A DNA stretch of 37,380 bases from Shewanella indica (GCF_002836975.1 NZ_NIJK01000024.1:1-37380); one strand, 5' to 3'; shown: positions 24,971-34,824, counted from the stretch's first letter. Numbers and translations: made by a program. Notes: generated by a model not told the origin, from the letters alone.

Positions 24971-26047
24971 TTGAGAAAGATCATACATATCGACATGGAC
25001 TGCTATTTTGCCGCAGTGGAGATGCGTGATTTTCCAGAATATCGTGGCCGACCTCTGGCCGTAGGTGGCAGCAGTGACAGACGCGGGGTGATAAGCACCT
25101 GCAATTATGAGGCGCGTAAATTCGGTGTTCGTTCTGCCATGGCCTCGGCCTATGCGTTAAAGCTTTGCCCGGATCTGCTGCTGATCCCCGGGCGCATGTC
25201 TGTCTATAAGGAGGTCTCGGCAGAGATCCGGGCCATTTTTGCCCGCTATACCTCACTGATTGAACCTCTGTCGCTGGATGAAGCCTATCTGGATGTATCC
25301 GATAGCTCGTTATACCAAGGTTCGGCCACCCTAATTGCCGAGGCTATTCGCGCCGATATCCTGGCGGAAACAGGCCTTACGGCTTCTGCGGGTATCGCTC
25401 CGGTCAAGTTTCTCGCCAAGGTGGCCTCAGATCTCAATAAGCCCAACGGCCAGTATGTGGTCACGCCACAGGCGCTGCCTGAGTTTGTAAAAAAACTGCC
25501 GCTTATCAAGATCCCCGGAGTCGGTAAGGTCACCGCTCAGAAACTGGCCGAAATGGGGCTGCATACCTGTGCGGATGTACAGAAGGTGCCTTTGGCCATA
25601 TTGCAACAGAGGTTTGGGAAGTTTGGAAGCTTACTTTATGAAAGGGCTCAGGGGATAGACGAACGGGAGTTGACCATTAACCGAGAACGTAAATCGGTTG
25701 GGGTAGAGACCACGCTGGCAGAGGATATCCATACCCTGGCTCAGTGTCGTCAGGTAATGCCACAGTTGGTGCAGGAGTTGGCCCGCCGTTTGGAGCGCGG
25801 AGCCAAAGACAGGCAAATTCAAAAGCTGGTGGTCAAACTCAAGTTCAGTGACTTTAAACAGACCACTATAGAAACCCGCTCGAGAGAGTTATCTGTGCGT
25901 TTGCTGGATGACTTGCTGACCCAGGCATTGCAAAGAGCCAACGGCCGTGGCATCCGCCTGCTGGGGGTCGCTGTCGGCCTGGTTAGCCAGGATGACAGCC
26001 ACTCATCGGCAGAGGAAACTCTACAGCAATTGGATTTGGCTTTCTAA
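24971..26047 (+). CDS. dinB: DNA polymerase IV (DinB)
   Basis: A 358-residue Y-family translesion polymerase. It is placed at TTG 24971 because this gives [13 protein letters not shown] with catalytic Asp8, steric-gate Phe13, and Asp103/Glu104 in SLDEAYLD, exactly the E. coli numbering. An ATG-type frame from 24860 would place the LexA box inside the gene and add unconserved residues. Palm, fingers, thumb with helix-hairpin-helix ([16 protein letters not shown]) and little-finger domains are all present. The C-terminal QLDLAF is a beta-clamp binding motif. It copies past lesions in DNA during the SOS response, at the cost of errors. It is monocistronic. Confidence 0.95.
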   Translation: MRKIIHIDMDCYFAAVEMRDFPEYRGRPLAVGGSSDRRGVISTCNYEARKFGVRSAMASAYALKLCPDLLLIPGRMSVYKEVSAEIRAIFARYTSLIEPLSLDEAYLDVSDSSLYQGSATLIAEAIRADILAETGLTASAGIAPVKFLAKVASDLNKPNGQYVVTPQALPEFVKKLPLIKIPGVGKVTAQKLAEMGLHTCADVQKVPLAILQQRFGKFGSLLYERAQGIDERELTINRERKSVGVETTLAEDIHTLAQCRQVMPQLVQELARRLERGAKDRQIQKLVVKLKFSDFKQTTIETRSRELSVRLLDDLLTQALQRANGRGIRLLGVAVGLVSQDDSHSSAEETLQQLDLAF

Positions 26048-26283
26048 ATTGACAGTTTGGATTAGTTTACAGAAATTCAATCGGCTATCGGTTCTTGGGG
26101 TAACGGATTGTGAGGCTAAAAAGCTCCTTCTACGGCATTACCTTTATGTGCCAGTTTACCCGACGCTTACTGTATGAGGCGGTTCCTGGGTATTGGGCCA
26201 TCATCAATTTCCAACATTAGACGAGTTGCACAGATAAGGCCGAGAATCTTCGTTGCCCTTAAATAATGGCTGAATATGGCGTA

Positions 26284-27186
26284 TCACACTACCTTCATTT
26301 TCGGTGCCTTGGGTTTCAGCACTTTCTGTATCAAGAGGGCTGACAGGATAAGTCCCATACCGACCAGAGTCGCCAGAGTGATGGCTTCTTTCAATATCAG
26401 CGCAATAAACACCATGGACATGAGTGGCGTCAGAAACACCAGATTGGTGATGCTGGCTGCCCGCTCTGTGGTTCTCAGTGCCATTAGCCAGAGCACAAAG
26501 GTGACGCCCATTTCAAATAGCCCCACATAGACACCGGCTCCCAGCGCTTGCCAATGCAAAGAGGGCAGACTTTCTGTTGTCAGCAGGGTGATGGTTATCA
26601 GCGGTAGACTCACCAAAAAACTCAGCAATAGGCTGACAATGGCATCGCCCTTGTCTTTGGTGTTGATGATCCAATATAGGCACCATAGCAGGGTACTGGA
26701 GAGTGCCAGCAGAATACCGAAGGGGTTTTCAAAGTCCATCGATAACAGATTACCGCCGGTGGCTATCACCAGTACTCCAAAGTAGCCGGTGATGGCCGCC
26801 AGCATGTCGCTGAGTTGCAGCTTTTGCTGCAACATGGGGGCGGCAAGCAGTGGCAACAGTACCGCCCAGGTGTAGTTCAGCGACAGCGCCTGCTGCGCCG
26901 GCAAGAGATCATAGGCTTTGAACAGCACCAGATAATATAGAAATGGATTCAGTATTCCGGTTTGCAGATAAAACCAGGGCCGGGCGCGAAACTGCTGCTT
27001 TAATAATGTGAGTTTCCCCTGCCAGGCAAGAATAAGCCCCAGACAGATGGATGAAGTGATAACGGCAATAAACACCAGTTGCAACGGCGAGAAAAAGCCG
27101 AGGGCGATTTTAAAGGCGGTCGCAACAGTGGACCAGAGGAATACGGCGGCCATTCCGTAGATCAGGGCCAGCTGGGATTTTTTCAC
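26284..27186 (-). CDS. EamA/DMT-family transporter
   Basis: A 300-residue inner-membrane protein with about ten hydrophobic helices in two EamA repeats (first from AAVFLWSTVATAFKIAL, second from GILLALSSTLLWCLYWIIN). It ends in a basic tail (KVLKPKAPKMKVV). Drug/metabolite transporters of this group export amino acids, nucleosides or other metabolites; the substrate is not predictable here. It is transcribed alone, divergent from dnaK, with the ~300 bp heat-shock promoter region between them. No neighbour suggests a pathway. Confidence 0.9.
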   Translation of the reverse strand: MKKSQLALIYGMAAVFLWSTVATAFKIALGFFSPLQLVFIAVITSSICLGLILAWQGKLTLLKQQFRARPWFYLQTGILNPFLYYLVLFKAYDLLPAQQALSLNYTWAVLLPLLAAPMLQQKLQLSDMLAAITGYFGVLVIATGGNLLSMDFENPFGILLALSSTLLWCLYWIINTKDKGDAIVSLLLSFLVSLPLITITLLTTESLPSLHWQALGAGVYVGLFEMGVTFVLWLMALRTTERAASITNLVFLTPLMSMVFIALILKEAITLATLVGMGLILSALLIQKVLKPKAPKMKVV

Positions 27187-27342
27187 TTTAGAGGTCTCTG
27201 TTTCTACTCTTGTTTTATGGCTGGTTCTGCCACGGTCGCAATCGACACTATTTTATTCAGTACTGCTAAACAAAAAAAGATCTCCGGCACCGACGATGCG
27301 TAAAAAGATTGTACAAAAAAATCTATTTTTTTCTTCCTGGCC

Positions 27343-27370
27343 CTTGTAAAGCAGTTTTACGCCCCTATAT
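27343..27370 (+). promoter_or_regulatory. dnaK promoter 1, sigma-32-like
   Basis: cttgta-N13-cccctatat resembles the heat-shock consensus CTTGAA-N13-15-CCCCATNT, with one -35 mismatch and a shifted -10. Confidence 0.55.
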
Positions 27371-27407
27371 AGGGGGTAAGGCAAGATTGGGGGCCATCTA
27401 CAACGGG

Positions 27408-27436
27408 CTTGAAAACAGCGAGTTTACCCCCCATAT
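27408..27436 (+). promoter_or_regulatory. dnaK promoter 2, sigma-32
   Basis: CTTGAA (27408-27413), a 15 bp spacer, then CCCCATAT (27429-27436): a full match to the RpoH consensus, about 55 bp before the dnaK start. Confidence 0.8.
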
Positions 27437-27490
27437 CTGAAATCAGATAAACATATTCAGTTCGAAAGAAAAGATTTTTCGGAGGACCTC

Positions 27491-29404
27491 ATGGGTAAAA
27501 TTATTGGTATCGACTTAGGCACAACAAACTCTTGTGTAGCTGTCCTCGATGGTGACAAGGCTCGCGTATTGGAGAATGCCGAAGGCGATCGCACAACACC
27601 TTCTATCATCGCCTTCACTGAAGACGAGACTCTGGTAGGTTCACCTGCAAAGCGTCAGGCTGTGACTAACCCTGCCAACACTTTCTTTGCCATCAAGCGT
27701 TTGATTGGCCGTCGCTTCACTGACGATGAAGTTCAGCGCGACGTCAGCATCATGCCTTTCAAGATCATCAAGGCCGACAACGGCGATGCTTGGATTGAAA
27801 GCCATGGCAAGAAGATGGCACCTCCTCAGGTGTCTGCCGAAGTATTGAAAAAGATGAAGAAAACTGCTGAAGACTTCCTGGGTGAGCCAGTGACTGAAGC
27901 GGTAATCACAGTACCTGCTTACTTCAACGATTCTCAGCGTCAGGCCACCAAAGATGCCGGCCGTATCGCGGGTCTGGAAGTAAAACGTATCATCAACGAG
28001 CCAACTGCTGCGGCACTGGCCTATGGTATCGACAAGAAGCAGGGCGACAACATTGTTGCTGTATATGACCTGGGTGGTGGTACTTTCGATATCTCCATCA
28101 TCGAAATCGACAGCAACGACGGCGACCAGACTTTCGAAGTACTGGCAACCAACGGTGATACTCACCTGGGTGGTGAAGACTTCGACAACCGTCTGATCAA
28201 CTACCTGGCTGACGAATTCAAGAAAGAGCAAGGTCTGGATCTGCGTAACGACCCTCTGGCTATGCAGCGTCTGAAAGAAGCTGCCGAGAAGGCCAAGATT
28301 GAGCTGTCCAGCACCACTCAGACCGAGGTGAACCTGCCTTACATCACTGCTGATGCGACAGGTCCCAAGCACTTGGTGGTTAAGATCACCCGTGCCAAAC
28401 TGGAATCTCTGGTTGAAGACCTGATCCAACGCTCACTGGAGCCTCTGAAAGTGGCTCTGGCCGATGCCGACCTGTCAGTGTCTGACATCAACGAAGTGAT
28501 CCTGGTGGGCGGTCAAACCCGTATGCCTAAGGTTCAGGAAGCGGTAACCAACTTCTTCGGCAAGGAACCACGTAAAGACGTGAACCCTGATGAAGCGGTA
28601 GCCGTAGGTGCTGCGATTCAAGGTGGTGTACTGGCCGGTGACGTGAAAGACGTATTGCTGCTGGACGTAACTCCTCTGTCCCTGGGTATTGAAACCATGG
28701 GCAGCGTAATGACCAAGCTGATTGAGAAGAACACCACTATTCCTACCAAGGCGCAGCAGACCTTCTCTACAGCAGACGACAACCAGAGCGCAGTGACCAT
28801 TCATGTGCTGCAGGGTGAGCGTAAGCAAGCCAGCGCCAACAAGTCACTGGGTCAGTTCAACCTGGAAGGTATTGAGCCAGCTCCACGCGGCATGCCACAG
28901 ATTGAAGTGACTTTCGACATCGACGCCGACGGTATTCTGCACGTGTCTGCCAAAGACAAGAAGACAGGCAAAGAGCAGAACATCACCATCAAGGCCTCTT
29001 CCGGTCTGTCTGATGATGAAGTCGAGAAAATGGTTCGCGACGCCGAGGCTCATGCCGAGGAAGACAAGAAATTTGAAGAACTGGTCAGCGCCCGCAACCA
29101 GGCTGACGGTCTGGTACACGCCACCAAGAAACAGGTGGAAGAAGCCGGTGACGCTCTGGCAGCAGACGACAAGGCCAAGATCGAAACCGCTATGGCTGCT
29201 GTAGAAACTGCCACCAAGGGTAACGACAAAGAAGCTATCGAGAAGGCGACTCAAGAGCTGATAGAAGCTTCTGCCAAGCTGATGGAAATCGCTCAGGCCA
29301 AGGCACAACAAGGCCAAGGTCAAGGCGAAGCCCAGAGCAGCAATGCCCAGGCCGATGACGTTGTCGATGCCGAGTTCGAAGAGGTTAAAGACGACAAGAA
29401 GTAA
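27491..29404 (+). CDS. dnaK: Molecular chaperone DnaK (Hsp70)
   Basis: A 637-residue Hsp70. The N-terminal ATPase domain carries [16 protein letters not shown], the DLGGGTFD phosphate loop and [11 protein letters not shown]. The linker [13 protein letters not shown] follows, then the substrate-binding domain and a helical lid ending in a Gln/Gly-rich tail and [14 protein letters not shown]. It folds and disaggregates proteins in ATP-driven cycles with DnaJ (next gene) and GrpE (not in window). A strong ribosome site (CGGAGGACCTC) precedes the ATG. Two sigma-32-like promoters lie upstream. Confidence 0.99.
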   Translation: MGKIIGIDLGTTNSCVAVLDGDKARVLENAEGDRTTPSIIAFTEDETLVGSPAKRQAVTNPANTFFAIKRLIGRRFTDDEVQRDVSIMPFKIIKADNGDAWIESHGKKMAPPQVSAEVLKKMKKTAEDFLGEPVTEAVITVPAYFNDSQRQATKDAGRIAGLEVKRIINEPTAAALAYGIDKKQGDNIVAVYDLGGGTFDISIIEIDSNDGDQTFEVLATNGDTHLGGEDFDNRLINYLADEFKKEQGLDLRNDPLAMQRLKEAAEKAKIELSSTTQTEVNLPYITADATGPKHLVVKITRAKLESLVEDLIQRSLEPLKVALADADLSVSDINEVILVGGQTRMPKVQEAVTNFFGKEPRKDVNPDEAVAVGAAIQGGVLAGDVKDVLLLDVTPLSLGIETMGSVMTKLIEKNTTIPTKAQQTFSTADDNQSAVTIHVLQGERKQASANKSLGQFNLEGIEPAPRGMPQIEVTFDIDADGILHVSAKDKKTGKEQNITIKASSGLSDDEVEKMVRDAEAHAEEDKKFEELVSARNQADGLVHATKKQVEEAGDALAADDKAKIETAMAAVETATKGNDKEAIEKATQELIEASAKLMEIAQAKAQQGQGQGEAQSSNAQADDVVDAEFEEVKDDKK

Positions 29405-29431
29405 TTGGGTGGTAACACTCGATTAATTCCG

Positions 29432-29462
29432 GCGGGCGTTACGGGGCAACCCTAACGCCCGC
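29432..29462 (+). terminator. Strong hairpin between dnaK and dnaJ
   Basis: GCGGGCGTTA / TAACGCCCGC with an inner GGG-gcaa-CCC extension and one bulged C. Only a weak T-tail (ttgtgtg) follows, so it likely attenuates or stabilises mRNA and sets the DnaK:DnaJ ratio rather than fully stopping transcription. Confidence 0.6.
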
Positions 29463-29494
29463 TTGTGTGAATCCAGCTTGGAAAGCGTGAGATT

Positions 29495-30625
29495 ATGTCA
29501 AAGCGAGATTATTACGAAGTATTGGGCGTCGGTCGCGACGCCAGCGAGCGGGAGATCAAGAAGGCCTATAAGCGCCTGGCGATGAAGTATCACCCTGACC
29601 GCAATCCGGGCGATAAGGCGGCCGAGGCCAGCTTTAAAGAAGTCAAAGAAGCCTATGAGATCCTGACCGACGAAGACAAAAAAGCTGCCTATGATCAGTT
29701 TGGTCATGCCGGGGTTGACCCTAACCGTGGCGGTGGTGGTTTTGGTGGCGGCGCTGATTTCGGTGATATCTTTGGTGACGTGTTCGGGGATATCTTCGGT
29801 GGTGGTCGTCGCGGCGGGCATCGTCAAGCTGCCCGTGGTTCAGATCTGCGTTACAACCTGGAACTGTCGCTGGAAGAAGCGGTGCGTGGTATTACCCGTG
29901 AGCTTAGGATCCCAACCTTGGTTAGCTGTGATCTCTGTGATGGCAGCGGCGCGAAGAAGGGTACCTCGGCAACCACTTGTGGTACCTGTCATGGTGCCGG
30001 TCAGGTACAGATGCGTCAGGGTTTTTTTGCTGTGCAGCAACCTTGTCCTACCTGTCATGGTCGCGGCAAGATCATCAAAGAACCTTGCAGCAAGTGTCAC
30101 GGTGATGGCCGCATAGAAAAGAGCAAGACACTGTCGGTGAAAATTCCGGCCGGTGTCGATACCGGCGACCGTATCCGCCTGGCCGGTGAAGGTGAAGCCG
30201 GTGAATTCGGAGCCCCGGCGGGGGATCTCTATGTACAGGTTACTGTGCGCGAGCACCCGATCTTTGTCCGTGACGGCAATAACCTTTATTGTGAAGTGCC
30301 GATATCCTTCGCCAAGGCCGCCCTCGGCGGTGAAGTGGAAGTGCCGACACTGGATGGTAAGGTCAACCTGAAGATCCCGGCGGAAACCCAGACCGGCCGC
30401 ATGTTCCGCATGCGCGGCAAAGGGGTTAAGTCGGTGCGCAGTCACGCGGTTGGCGATCTGCTTTGCAAAGTGGTGATGGAAACGCCGGTGAACTTGTCCG
30501 AGCGTCAGAAAGAGCTGCTGCGTGAATTTGAAACTTCAGTCACCGGCGCATCCAAGAAACATAGCCCCAAGGCTGAAGGCTTCTTCGATGGAGTGAAAAA
30601 GTTCTTTCAGGATTTGAATAGCTAA
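29495..30625 (+). CDS. dnaJ: Co-chaperone DnaJ (Hsp40)
   Basis: A 376-residue type I Hsp40. The J domain (1-~70) has the HPD motif ([10 protein letters not shown]) that stimulates DnaK ATPase. A Gly/Phe-rich region (~75-115) follows. The zinc region has four repeats: [24 protein letters not shown] and CSKCHGDG. The C-terminal substrate-binding barrels come last. It lies 90 bases after dnaK and is probably co-transcribed from the heat-shock promoters, ending at a strong terminator. Confidence 0.99.
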   Translation: MSKRDYYEVLGVGRDASEREIKKAYKRLAMKYHPDRNPGDKAAEASFKEVKEAYEILTDEDKKAAYDQFGHAGVDPNRGGGGFGGGADFGDIFGDVFGDIFGGGRRGGHRQAARGSDLRYNLELSLEEAVRGITRELRIPTLVSCDLCDGSGAKKGTSATTCGTCHGAGQVQMRQGFFAVQQPCPTCHGRGKIIKEPCSKCHGDGRIEKSKTLSVKIPAGVDTGDRIRLAGEGEAGEFGAPAGDLYVQVTVREHPIFVRDGNNLYCEVPISFAKAALGGEVEVPTLDGKVNLKIPAETQTGRMFRMRGKGVKSVRSHAVGDLLCKVVMETPVNLSERQKELLREFETSVTGASKKHSPKAEGFFDGVKKFFQDLNS

Positions 30626-30643
30626 CCGGCGCTCTACCGAAAC

Positions 30644-30676
30644 AAAAAACCGATGCTCAAGGCATCGGTTTTTTTT
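30644..30676 (+). terminator. dnaJ terminator
   Basis: Stem aaaaccgatgc / gcatcggtttt with loop tcaag and eight T residues. Confidence 0.93.
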
Positions 30677-30808
30677 GGGGTCATACTTGAGCTGGCGTGA
30701 ATGTCGCACTCGATACTTATGCTGTTGCTGCGGTTTCCGGCCGCGGATTTAAGCACTTTTAGAATAGCAATGTTCAGAGTTACTGTCTGGTATTCAGAGC
30801 CCTGATAT

Positions 30809-31231
30809 TCAGGCACCCAGCTTATGGAGCAGGCTTAGCCACAGTTGTTGCTCTTGCTCACTCAAGCGTGACATAAACTCATCGGCGACTTGCTGAAATG
30901 ATACCTCGGCCTCAGTAAAAATCTTAGTGCCCGCCGGTGTCAGGGCTACCAGGCTGACTCTGGCATCACGGCTGGCGGTTTCCTTTTCTACCAGACCAAT
31001 TTTTTCCATTGGGTTAAGCAGGCGGGTGATCCCCGAAGCGCTGAGCCCGGCACCCTGGGCCAGGTCGATCCTTCTGAGTTTATTGCCCTCGGCCTTTGCC
31101 AATTGTCTCAGTACCAAAAACTCGCTGAAGCTGATACCGTGCAGCGACAACCTGCCTGCCAGACTGCGTTGCAGTTGACTGTGCATCTCGGTTATAGCAA
31201 GCACAATGCTTGTCGTTATGGGTTGTGTCAT
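30809..31231 (-). CDS. MarR-family transcriptional regulator
   Basis: 140 residues from ATG 31231, which has AGAGG upstream; the frame is open to 31321, but that would read through the palindromic operators. The winged helix-turn-helix is clear: FSEFLVLRQLAKAEGNKLRRIDLAQGAGLSASGITRLLNPMEKIGLVEKETASRDARVSLVALTPAG, with the wing Asp-Arg (SRDAR). MarR dimers usually repress themselves and neighbouring efflux genes and are released by aromatic ligands. It lies directly downstream of the aaeXAB-like efflux operon on the same strand, separated by a region with two matching palindromes. Link to that operon is inferred. Confidence 0.88.
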   Translation of the reverse strand: MTQPITTSIVLAITEMHSQLQRSLAGRLSLHGISFSEFLVLRQLAKAEGNKLRRIDLAQGAGLSASGITRLLNPMEKIGLVEKETASRDARVSLVALTPAGTKIFTEAEVSFQQVADEFMSRLSEQEQQLWLSLLHKLGA

Positions 31232-31276
31232 CTGTGAAACCTCTGGAAACGAAATTAACTTGACCAATGCTTTATC

Positions 31277-31322
31277 AATACTTGATTGTGCAAGTATTAG
31301 CCTATTTGCTTGAGCGGTCAAG
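31277..31322. promoter_or_regulatory. Double palindromic operator, probable MarR site
   Basis: Two palindromes share the core CTTG-N6-CAAG: AATACTTG-attgtg-CAAGTATT at 31277-31298 and CTTG-agcggt-CAAG at 31309-31322, spaced 28 bp centre to centre. On the minus strand they cover TTGACC and, 16 bp on, TAATAC, a plausible -35/-10 pair for the regulator gene. Occupancy would block its promoter, giving autorepression. Confidence 0.65.
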
Positions 31323-31380
31323 TAGTTTGCAAGTTTTTATCGGGTTGGATGACTTTTGGCGCTGAGCTTCAGGTCTTTGC

Positions 31381-33504
31381 CTAAGGCTTTTGTTCGGAAG
31401 CAGACTCTTGCCCTTGCTTTGGCGCAGACTCAGCTTGGGTTACGGGTGCATTGGCATTGCTTATCATGGCGGAGCTGCGCTCAAAGGTCATTATCAGGCG
31501 CTCAAACATCCCCTGAACCATTTCCAGTTGCTCCTGTGTCAAACCATCGGTTTGCAGCCGGGCTAAAAGGCGTTCGCAACTGCTACGGAAATCAGGTGGG
31601 TTTTCGCCGCGGGAACAGAAGATAAAGGCGTTGGCGAGCGCCAGTTGCCAGTCTTGCAGTAGTTCGTCGAGTTGGCTGTCGCTGATGCTGGCCAGCAGGC
31701 GGCGCAGACGCATTGATACATGGCCCAGGTTAAGGCCGGTGAGGCCTAAGTCGGTCAGGGTTCGGTTGCTGCTCTGGCTGCTGCGTTCATAATTGGCCAA
31801 GCGCAGCAAGCGATCAGCCATACGGGCATTAAACCAGTCTTCAGGCTTGTCCTGTTTGACCATCTCAATCAGATCTTTGCGGGTGGCGTTGAGTAGGCGT
31901 TGCTGCATCATTTTGACCCCGGGCTCAGTCACCAGCTTAAACAGCCAATAGAGGATGCTGACGCCGACAAAGATGGCCATCGCCTTGCTCAGGGTGTTGT
32001 CTACGGCAAAAGCCTGGCTCATGTCTTTGCCGGGGCTGACCAAAATAGCAAATGGGATGCAAAATCCAAGGCCGTAGGGCAGGGTGGCCTGATTGGCCAG
32101 GGCCATCAGGCCAATAAAGAAGGGGCCTGCCAATACCAACAACATGATCTCAATATCGCCGCTGCTTTGGGCCAGTAGTCCGAGGGCGTAAAATATTGCG
32201 ACAGGAATGGCTATCATTACTCCTATCAGTAGTCGCCGCAGGATCATGCTCAAAAGGGGTAAGGGCAGTCTGGCCATCATGATGGAGAAGATCACCGGCA
32301 TAGTCATTATCATCAGGGCCGCACTGGAAGCGGTGCCAATCCACATCCCGGCACCTATCAGGAAAATCAGCATGGTTCTGACACCCGTGATAAGCCCCAG
32401 TAGGGGATCTCTGTGGGTCTGCATCGCGGGAGCATTGAGCAGCGTTTTATCCGGTGACTCCAATGCCTTGAATGCCCGCAGCACCAGCACCAAATCGCTG
32501 GCCAGCTCCGAGGCGGTTTTCAGCAGCCGCGATTCCAGTGGGCTGATACAGGTATGAGTGTTGCGAAAGTGGATGATTTCGCGCCTTTGCCTGTGTGCCA
32601 ATTCATAACAGAATTGGAAATCGTCCGACTCGGACATCGCCTTGAAGTTGCTTTTTAGGGTACGGATTAGCCCTGAGAGAGTGCTTGTCATCAACTCTTC
32701 GTGGTTACGCTGCAAACGGCCGAATATCTGGATCACGGCGAGCAATGATAACACCTTGTTGAATAACAAATTGGCCGCACGACTGCGTCCCGGGCCTTCC
32801 GGACCCTCGTAGCTGAGAGCGTTGGCATCGTCGCTGGCTGCTGCCAGTGATTCGAGAATCGCGTCTATCTGATTATGGCGATTTTCATGGGAGCCGTTGA
32901 GATCCAGCTCCAGTGTGAGGTATTCCAGGGTTTGGTTGACTATTTTACGGGTTTGTTTTTGTAGCCCTTCGGTGACTCTGACTGGCCACAGCAACTGGCT
33001 CACCAGAGTGGCACAGATGGCACCGACTATAATTTCGCTGACCCTGGAGTGGGCGACGGCGAAGATGGTTTCACTGTTTGCTGTAGCTGGGCTTACCATC
33101 ACCAAGAGCACAATAAGGCAGGGGGTGATCCCCGCCATGGCAAAGGCGTAGACAAAGTTGATATGGCGTACCATGGCCGACAATGCAGAGTTGAGCCCCA
33201 ACCACAGCGCCAGGGTGAGCATGGCCAGTTCGGGGGCACCGTAAAAAATGCTGAGAATAGCTATGCCGGCAACCCCGCCTACCAGGGTGCCTATTATCTG
33301 GCAAAGACCTTTTTCCAGCACCAGGCCACTTTCGGGGCGCATCTGCAGGAATATTGCCGATACCAGCGCCCAGTAGGGGCGCTCCAAGTCCAGATAGAGC
33401 GCCGCCGTCAATGCCAGTGCCATGGCAATCACCCCTTTGGTGGCGAAGATTAGCGTGCGCTTGTCCGGGGTCAGAAATACCGCCAGCGTGGGAGATAGGG
33501 GCAT
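31381..33504 (-). CDS. FUSC/AaeB-like aromatic acid efflux membrane protein
   Basis: A 707-residue inner-membrane protein. It has two blocks of hydrophobic helices (about 25-175 and 375-525), each followed by a large cytoplasmic region, the FUSC layout of AaeB. The N-terminus has LERPYWALVSAIFLQMRPESGLVLEKGLCQIIGTLVGGVAG, typical of the family. AaeB with the periplasmic adaptor AaeA exports p-hydroxybenzoate and related aromatic acids in E. coli. Here it is the third gene of DUF1656-HlyD-FUSC, one base after the adaptor gene. The C-terminal tail is polar (Ala/Gln/Glu/Ser-rich). Substrate is inferred from family only. Confidence 0.87.
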   Translation of the reverse strand: MPLSPTLAVFLTPDKRTLIFATKGVIAMALALTAALYLDLERPYWALVSAIFLQMRPESGLVLEKGLCQIIGTLVGGVAGIAILSIFYGAPELAMLTLALWLGLNSALSAMVRHINFVYAFAMAGITPCLIVLLVMVSPATANSETIFAVAHSRVSEIIVGAICATLVSQLLWPVRVTEGLQKQTRKIVNQTLEYLTLELDLNGSHENRHNQIDAILESLAAASDDANALSYEGPEGPGRSRAANLLFNKVLSLLAVIQIFGRLQRNHEELMTSTLSGLIRTLKSNFKAMSESDDFQFCYELAHRQRREIIHFRNTHTCISPLESRLLKTASELASDLVLVLRAFKALESPDKTLLNAPAMQTHRDPLLGLITGVRTMLIFLIGAGMWIGTASSAALMIMTMPVIFSIMMARLPLPLLSMILRRLLIGVMIAIPVAIFYALGLLAQSSGDIEIMLLVLAGPFFIGLMALANQATLPYGLGFCIPFAILVSPGKDMSQAFAVDNTLSKAMAIFVGVSILYWLFKLVTEPGVKMMQQRLLNATRKDLIEMVKQDKPEDWFNARMADRLLRLANYERSSQSSNRTLTDLGLTGLNLGHVSMRLRRLLASISDSQLDELLQDWQLALANAFIFCSRGENPPDFRSSCERLLARLQTDGLTQEQLEMVQGMFERLIMTFERSSAMISNANAPVTQAESAPKQGQESASEQKP

Positions 33505-33505
33505 A

Positions 33506-34369
33506 TTATTTTTCGGCTTGCAGTTGGATGGAAACCGTCAATCCGGCGCTGAGTTCATGTTGTTCCGAAGCCGGGTCCAGCTTGATATCCACAGGGATCC
33601 TCTGCGCTAACCTGACCCAGTTGAAGCTCTGTTGAATTTGCGGCAACAGTTGACCATTGGCATTGGTATTGGTATCGGCAATTGCTTTGCCTATGCTGAT
33701 CACTTCGCCCCTGAGCGGCTCGCCACCGCTCATTAGGCTGATTTTGGCCTTTTGGCCTACCTTTATTAATGGCAGCTTGGTTTCTTCAAAGTAACCTGTG
33801 ACATAGAAAGAGCCTTGTTTAACCAGAGATAATACCGCCTTGCCCTGGTTAACATAGTTGCCCCGACGCAGGCTGAGGTTGATTATGGTGCCATCGGCGG
33901 GGGAGTGAACCTGAGTGCGCTGCAGATCTATTTTGCTGCTGTCGAGTCTGGCCTTTGCCAAGTTGTAGCTGGCTTTGGCCAACTCTGTGTTGATCCGTGC
34001 AGTTTCCAAATCCTCTTCACTGATCACCTCGCGGCCGGTGAGATTCTTGCGCCGTTCATATTTGTGCTTGGCCAGTTCCCATGCATGTAGCTTGTTTTCC
34101 AGCTCGGCGGCCAATTCGGTACTGGCGGCTTGATAACGGGTATCGTCCACCTTAAACAGCAGATCGCCACGTTTGACTTGTTGGTTATCTTTAACATTCA
34201 GTTGAGTGACCCAGCCTGAGACATCGGCCGAGAGGGTAATGACTTCGGCCCGCACCCGGCCATCACGGGTCCAGGGGGAATAGAGGTAGTGATTCCAAAT
34301 CCAATATCCGGCCACTAAGGCAGCCAGCACGAGAAGCAAGGTAATGGAGATGCGCAGTACTTTTGCCAT
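33506..34369 (-). CDS. HlyD/AaeA-like periplasmic adaptor protein
   Basis: 287 residues from ATG 34369. A TTG at 34381 would overlap the upstream stop as TTGA and add four residues; neither start has a strong ribosome site. It has an N-terminal membrane anchor (ISITLLLVLAALVAGYWIW) and the AaeA/EmrA-like segment SPWTRDGRVRAEVITLSADVSGWVTQLNV.DNQQV. Two lipoyl-half motifs flank a coiled-coil hairpin (~70-140), with the barrel segment FYVTGYFEETKLPLIKVGQ after it. It links the inner-membrane FUSC pump to the outer envelope. Second gene of the efflux operon. Confidence 0.9.
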   Translation of the reverse strand: MAKVLRISITLLLVLAALVAGYWIWNHYLYSPWTRDGRVRAEVITLSADVSGWVTQLNVKDNQQVKRGDLLFKVDDTRYQAASTELAAELENKLHAWELAKHKYERRKNLTGREVISEEDLETARINTELAKASYNLAKARLDSSKIDLQRTQVHSPADGTIINLSLRRGNYVNQGKAVLSLVKQGSFYVTGYFEETKLPLIKVGQKAKISLMSGGEPLRGEVISIGKAIADTNTNANGQLLPQIQQSFNWVRLAQRIPVDIKLDPASEQHELSAGLTVSIQLQAEK

Positions 34370-34377
34370 GATAAGTG

Positions 34378-34578
34378 TCAACTCTCAAACAGGTAGATAA
34401 TCAGTGCCAGATAGCACACGAACAGGGCGACTTCGAACCAGACCACTCGCCAGATTTTTGTGTACAGTCCGGTCCAGTGAAGAACCAGTCTGGTCAGAAA
34501 CCAGAGTGCGAGCGCAAGAGGTGCGAAGAGAACCAAAGGACTGAACAGCAATCCCCCCAAGGCTAATTCTTCAAGCAT
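34378..34578 (-). CDS. DUF1656 (AaeX-like) small membrane protein
   Basis: A 66-residue protein with two hydrophobic helices (about 7-29 and 44-63) and a WTGLYTKIWR..WF.VALFV segment typical of DUF1656/AaeX. It is the first gene of the three-gene efflux operon, ending just before or overlapping the adaptor gene. The family is consistently found with AaeA/AaeB-like genes; its function is unknown, possibly assembly. Confidence 0.85.
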   Translation of the reverse strand: MLEELALGGLLFSPLVLFAPLALALWFLTRLVLHWTGLYTKIWRVVWFEVALFVCYLALIIYLFES

Positions 34579-34631
34579 TGTATGAGTTGGAACCTATAAA
34601 AAGACGTTTGGTAAAGAGTAACTTATAAGTG

Positions 34632-34655
34632 GATAACGGCGTTTGCCGTATCCAT
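34632..34655. promoter_or_regulatory. Hairpin in the divergent aaeX / M48 intergenic region
   Basis: ggata(a)cggc-gttt-gccgtatcc forms a 9 bp stem with one bulge. It lies ~55 bp upstream of the aaeX-like start in a ~246 bp divergent promoter region. It does not share the CTTG-N6-CAAG core of the MarR operators. Function unknown. Confidence 0.3.
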
Positions 34656-34824
34656 GTATCTCAATCAGTGTCGTGCCTGACAAGCCAGAGGTCAACTTTT
34701 TTCAAGCCTTGGCTGTACGCGCAGCTGGCTTTTGGCCGGCGGGATCATTGGCGATACGACAAGCTGTGCTTGCGTGTGACACTCAGGTAAAATCCAGGGA
34801 AACTTTATCACCGGAAGATAAAAG

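Noticed and set aside
26048..26283. Extra gene or element between dinB and the EamA transporter
   Set aside because: No frame, repeat or hairpin of note was seen in this 236 bp gap.
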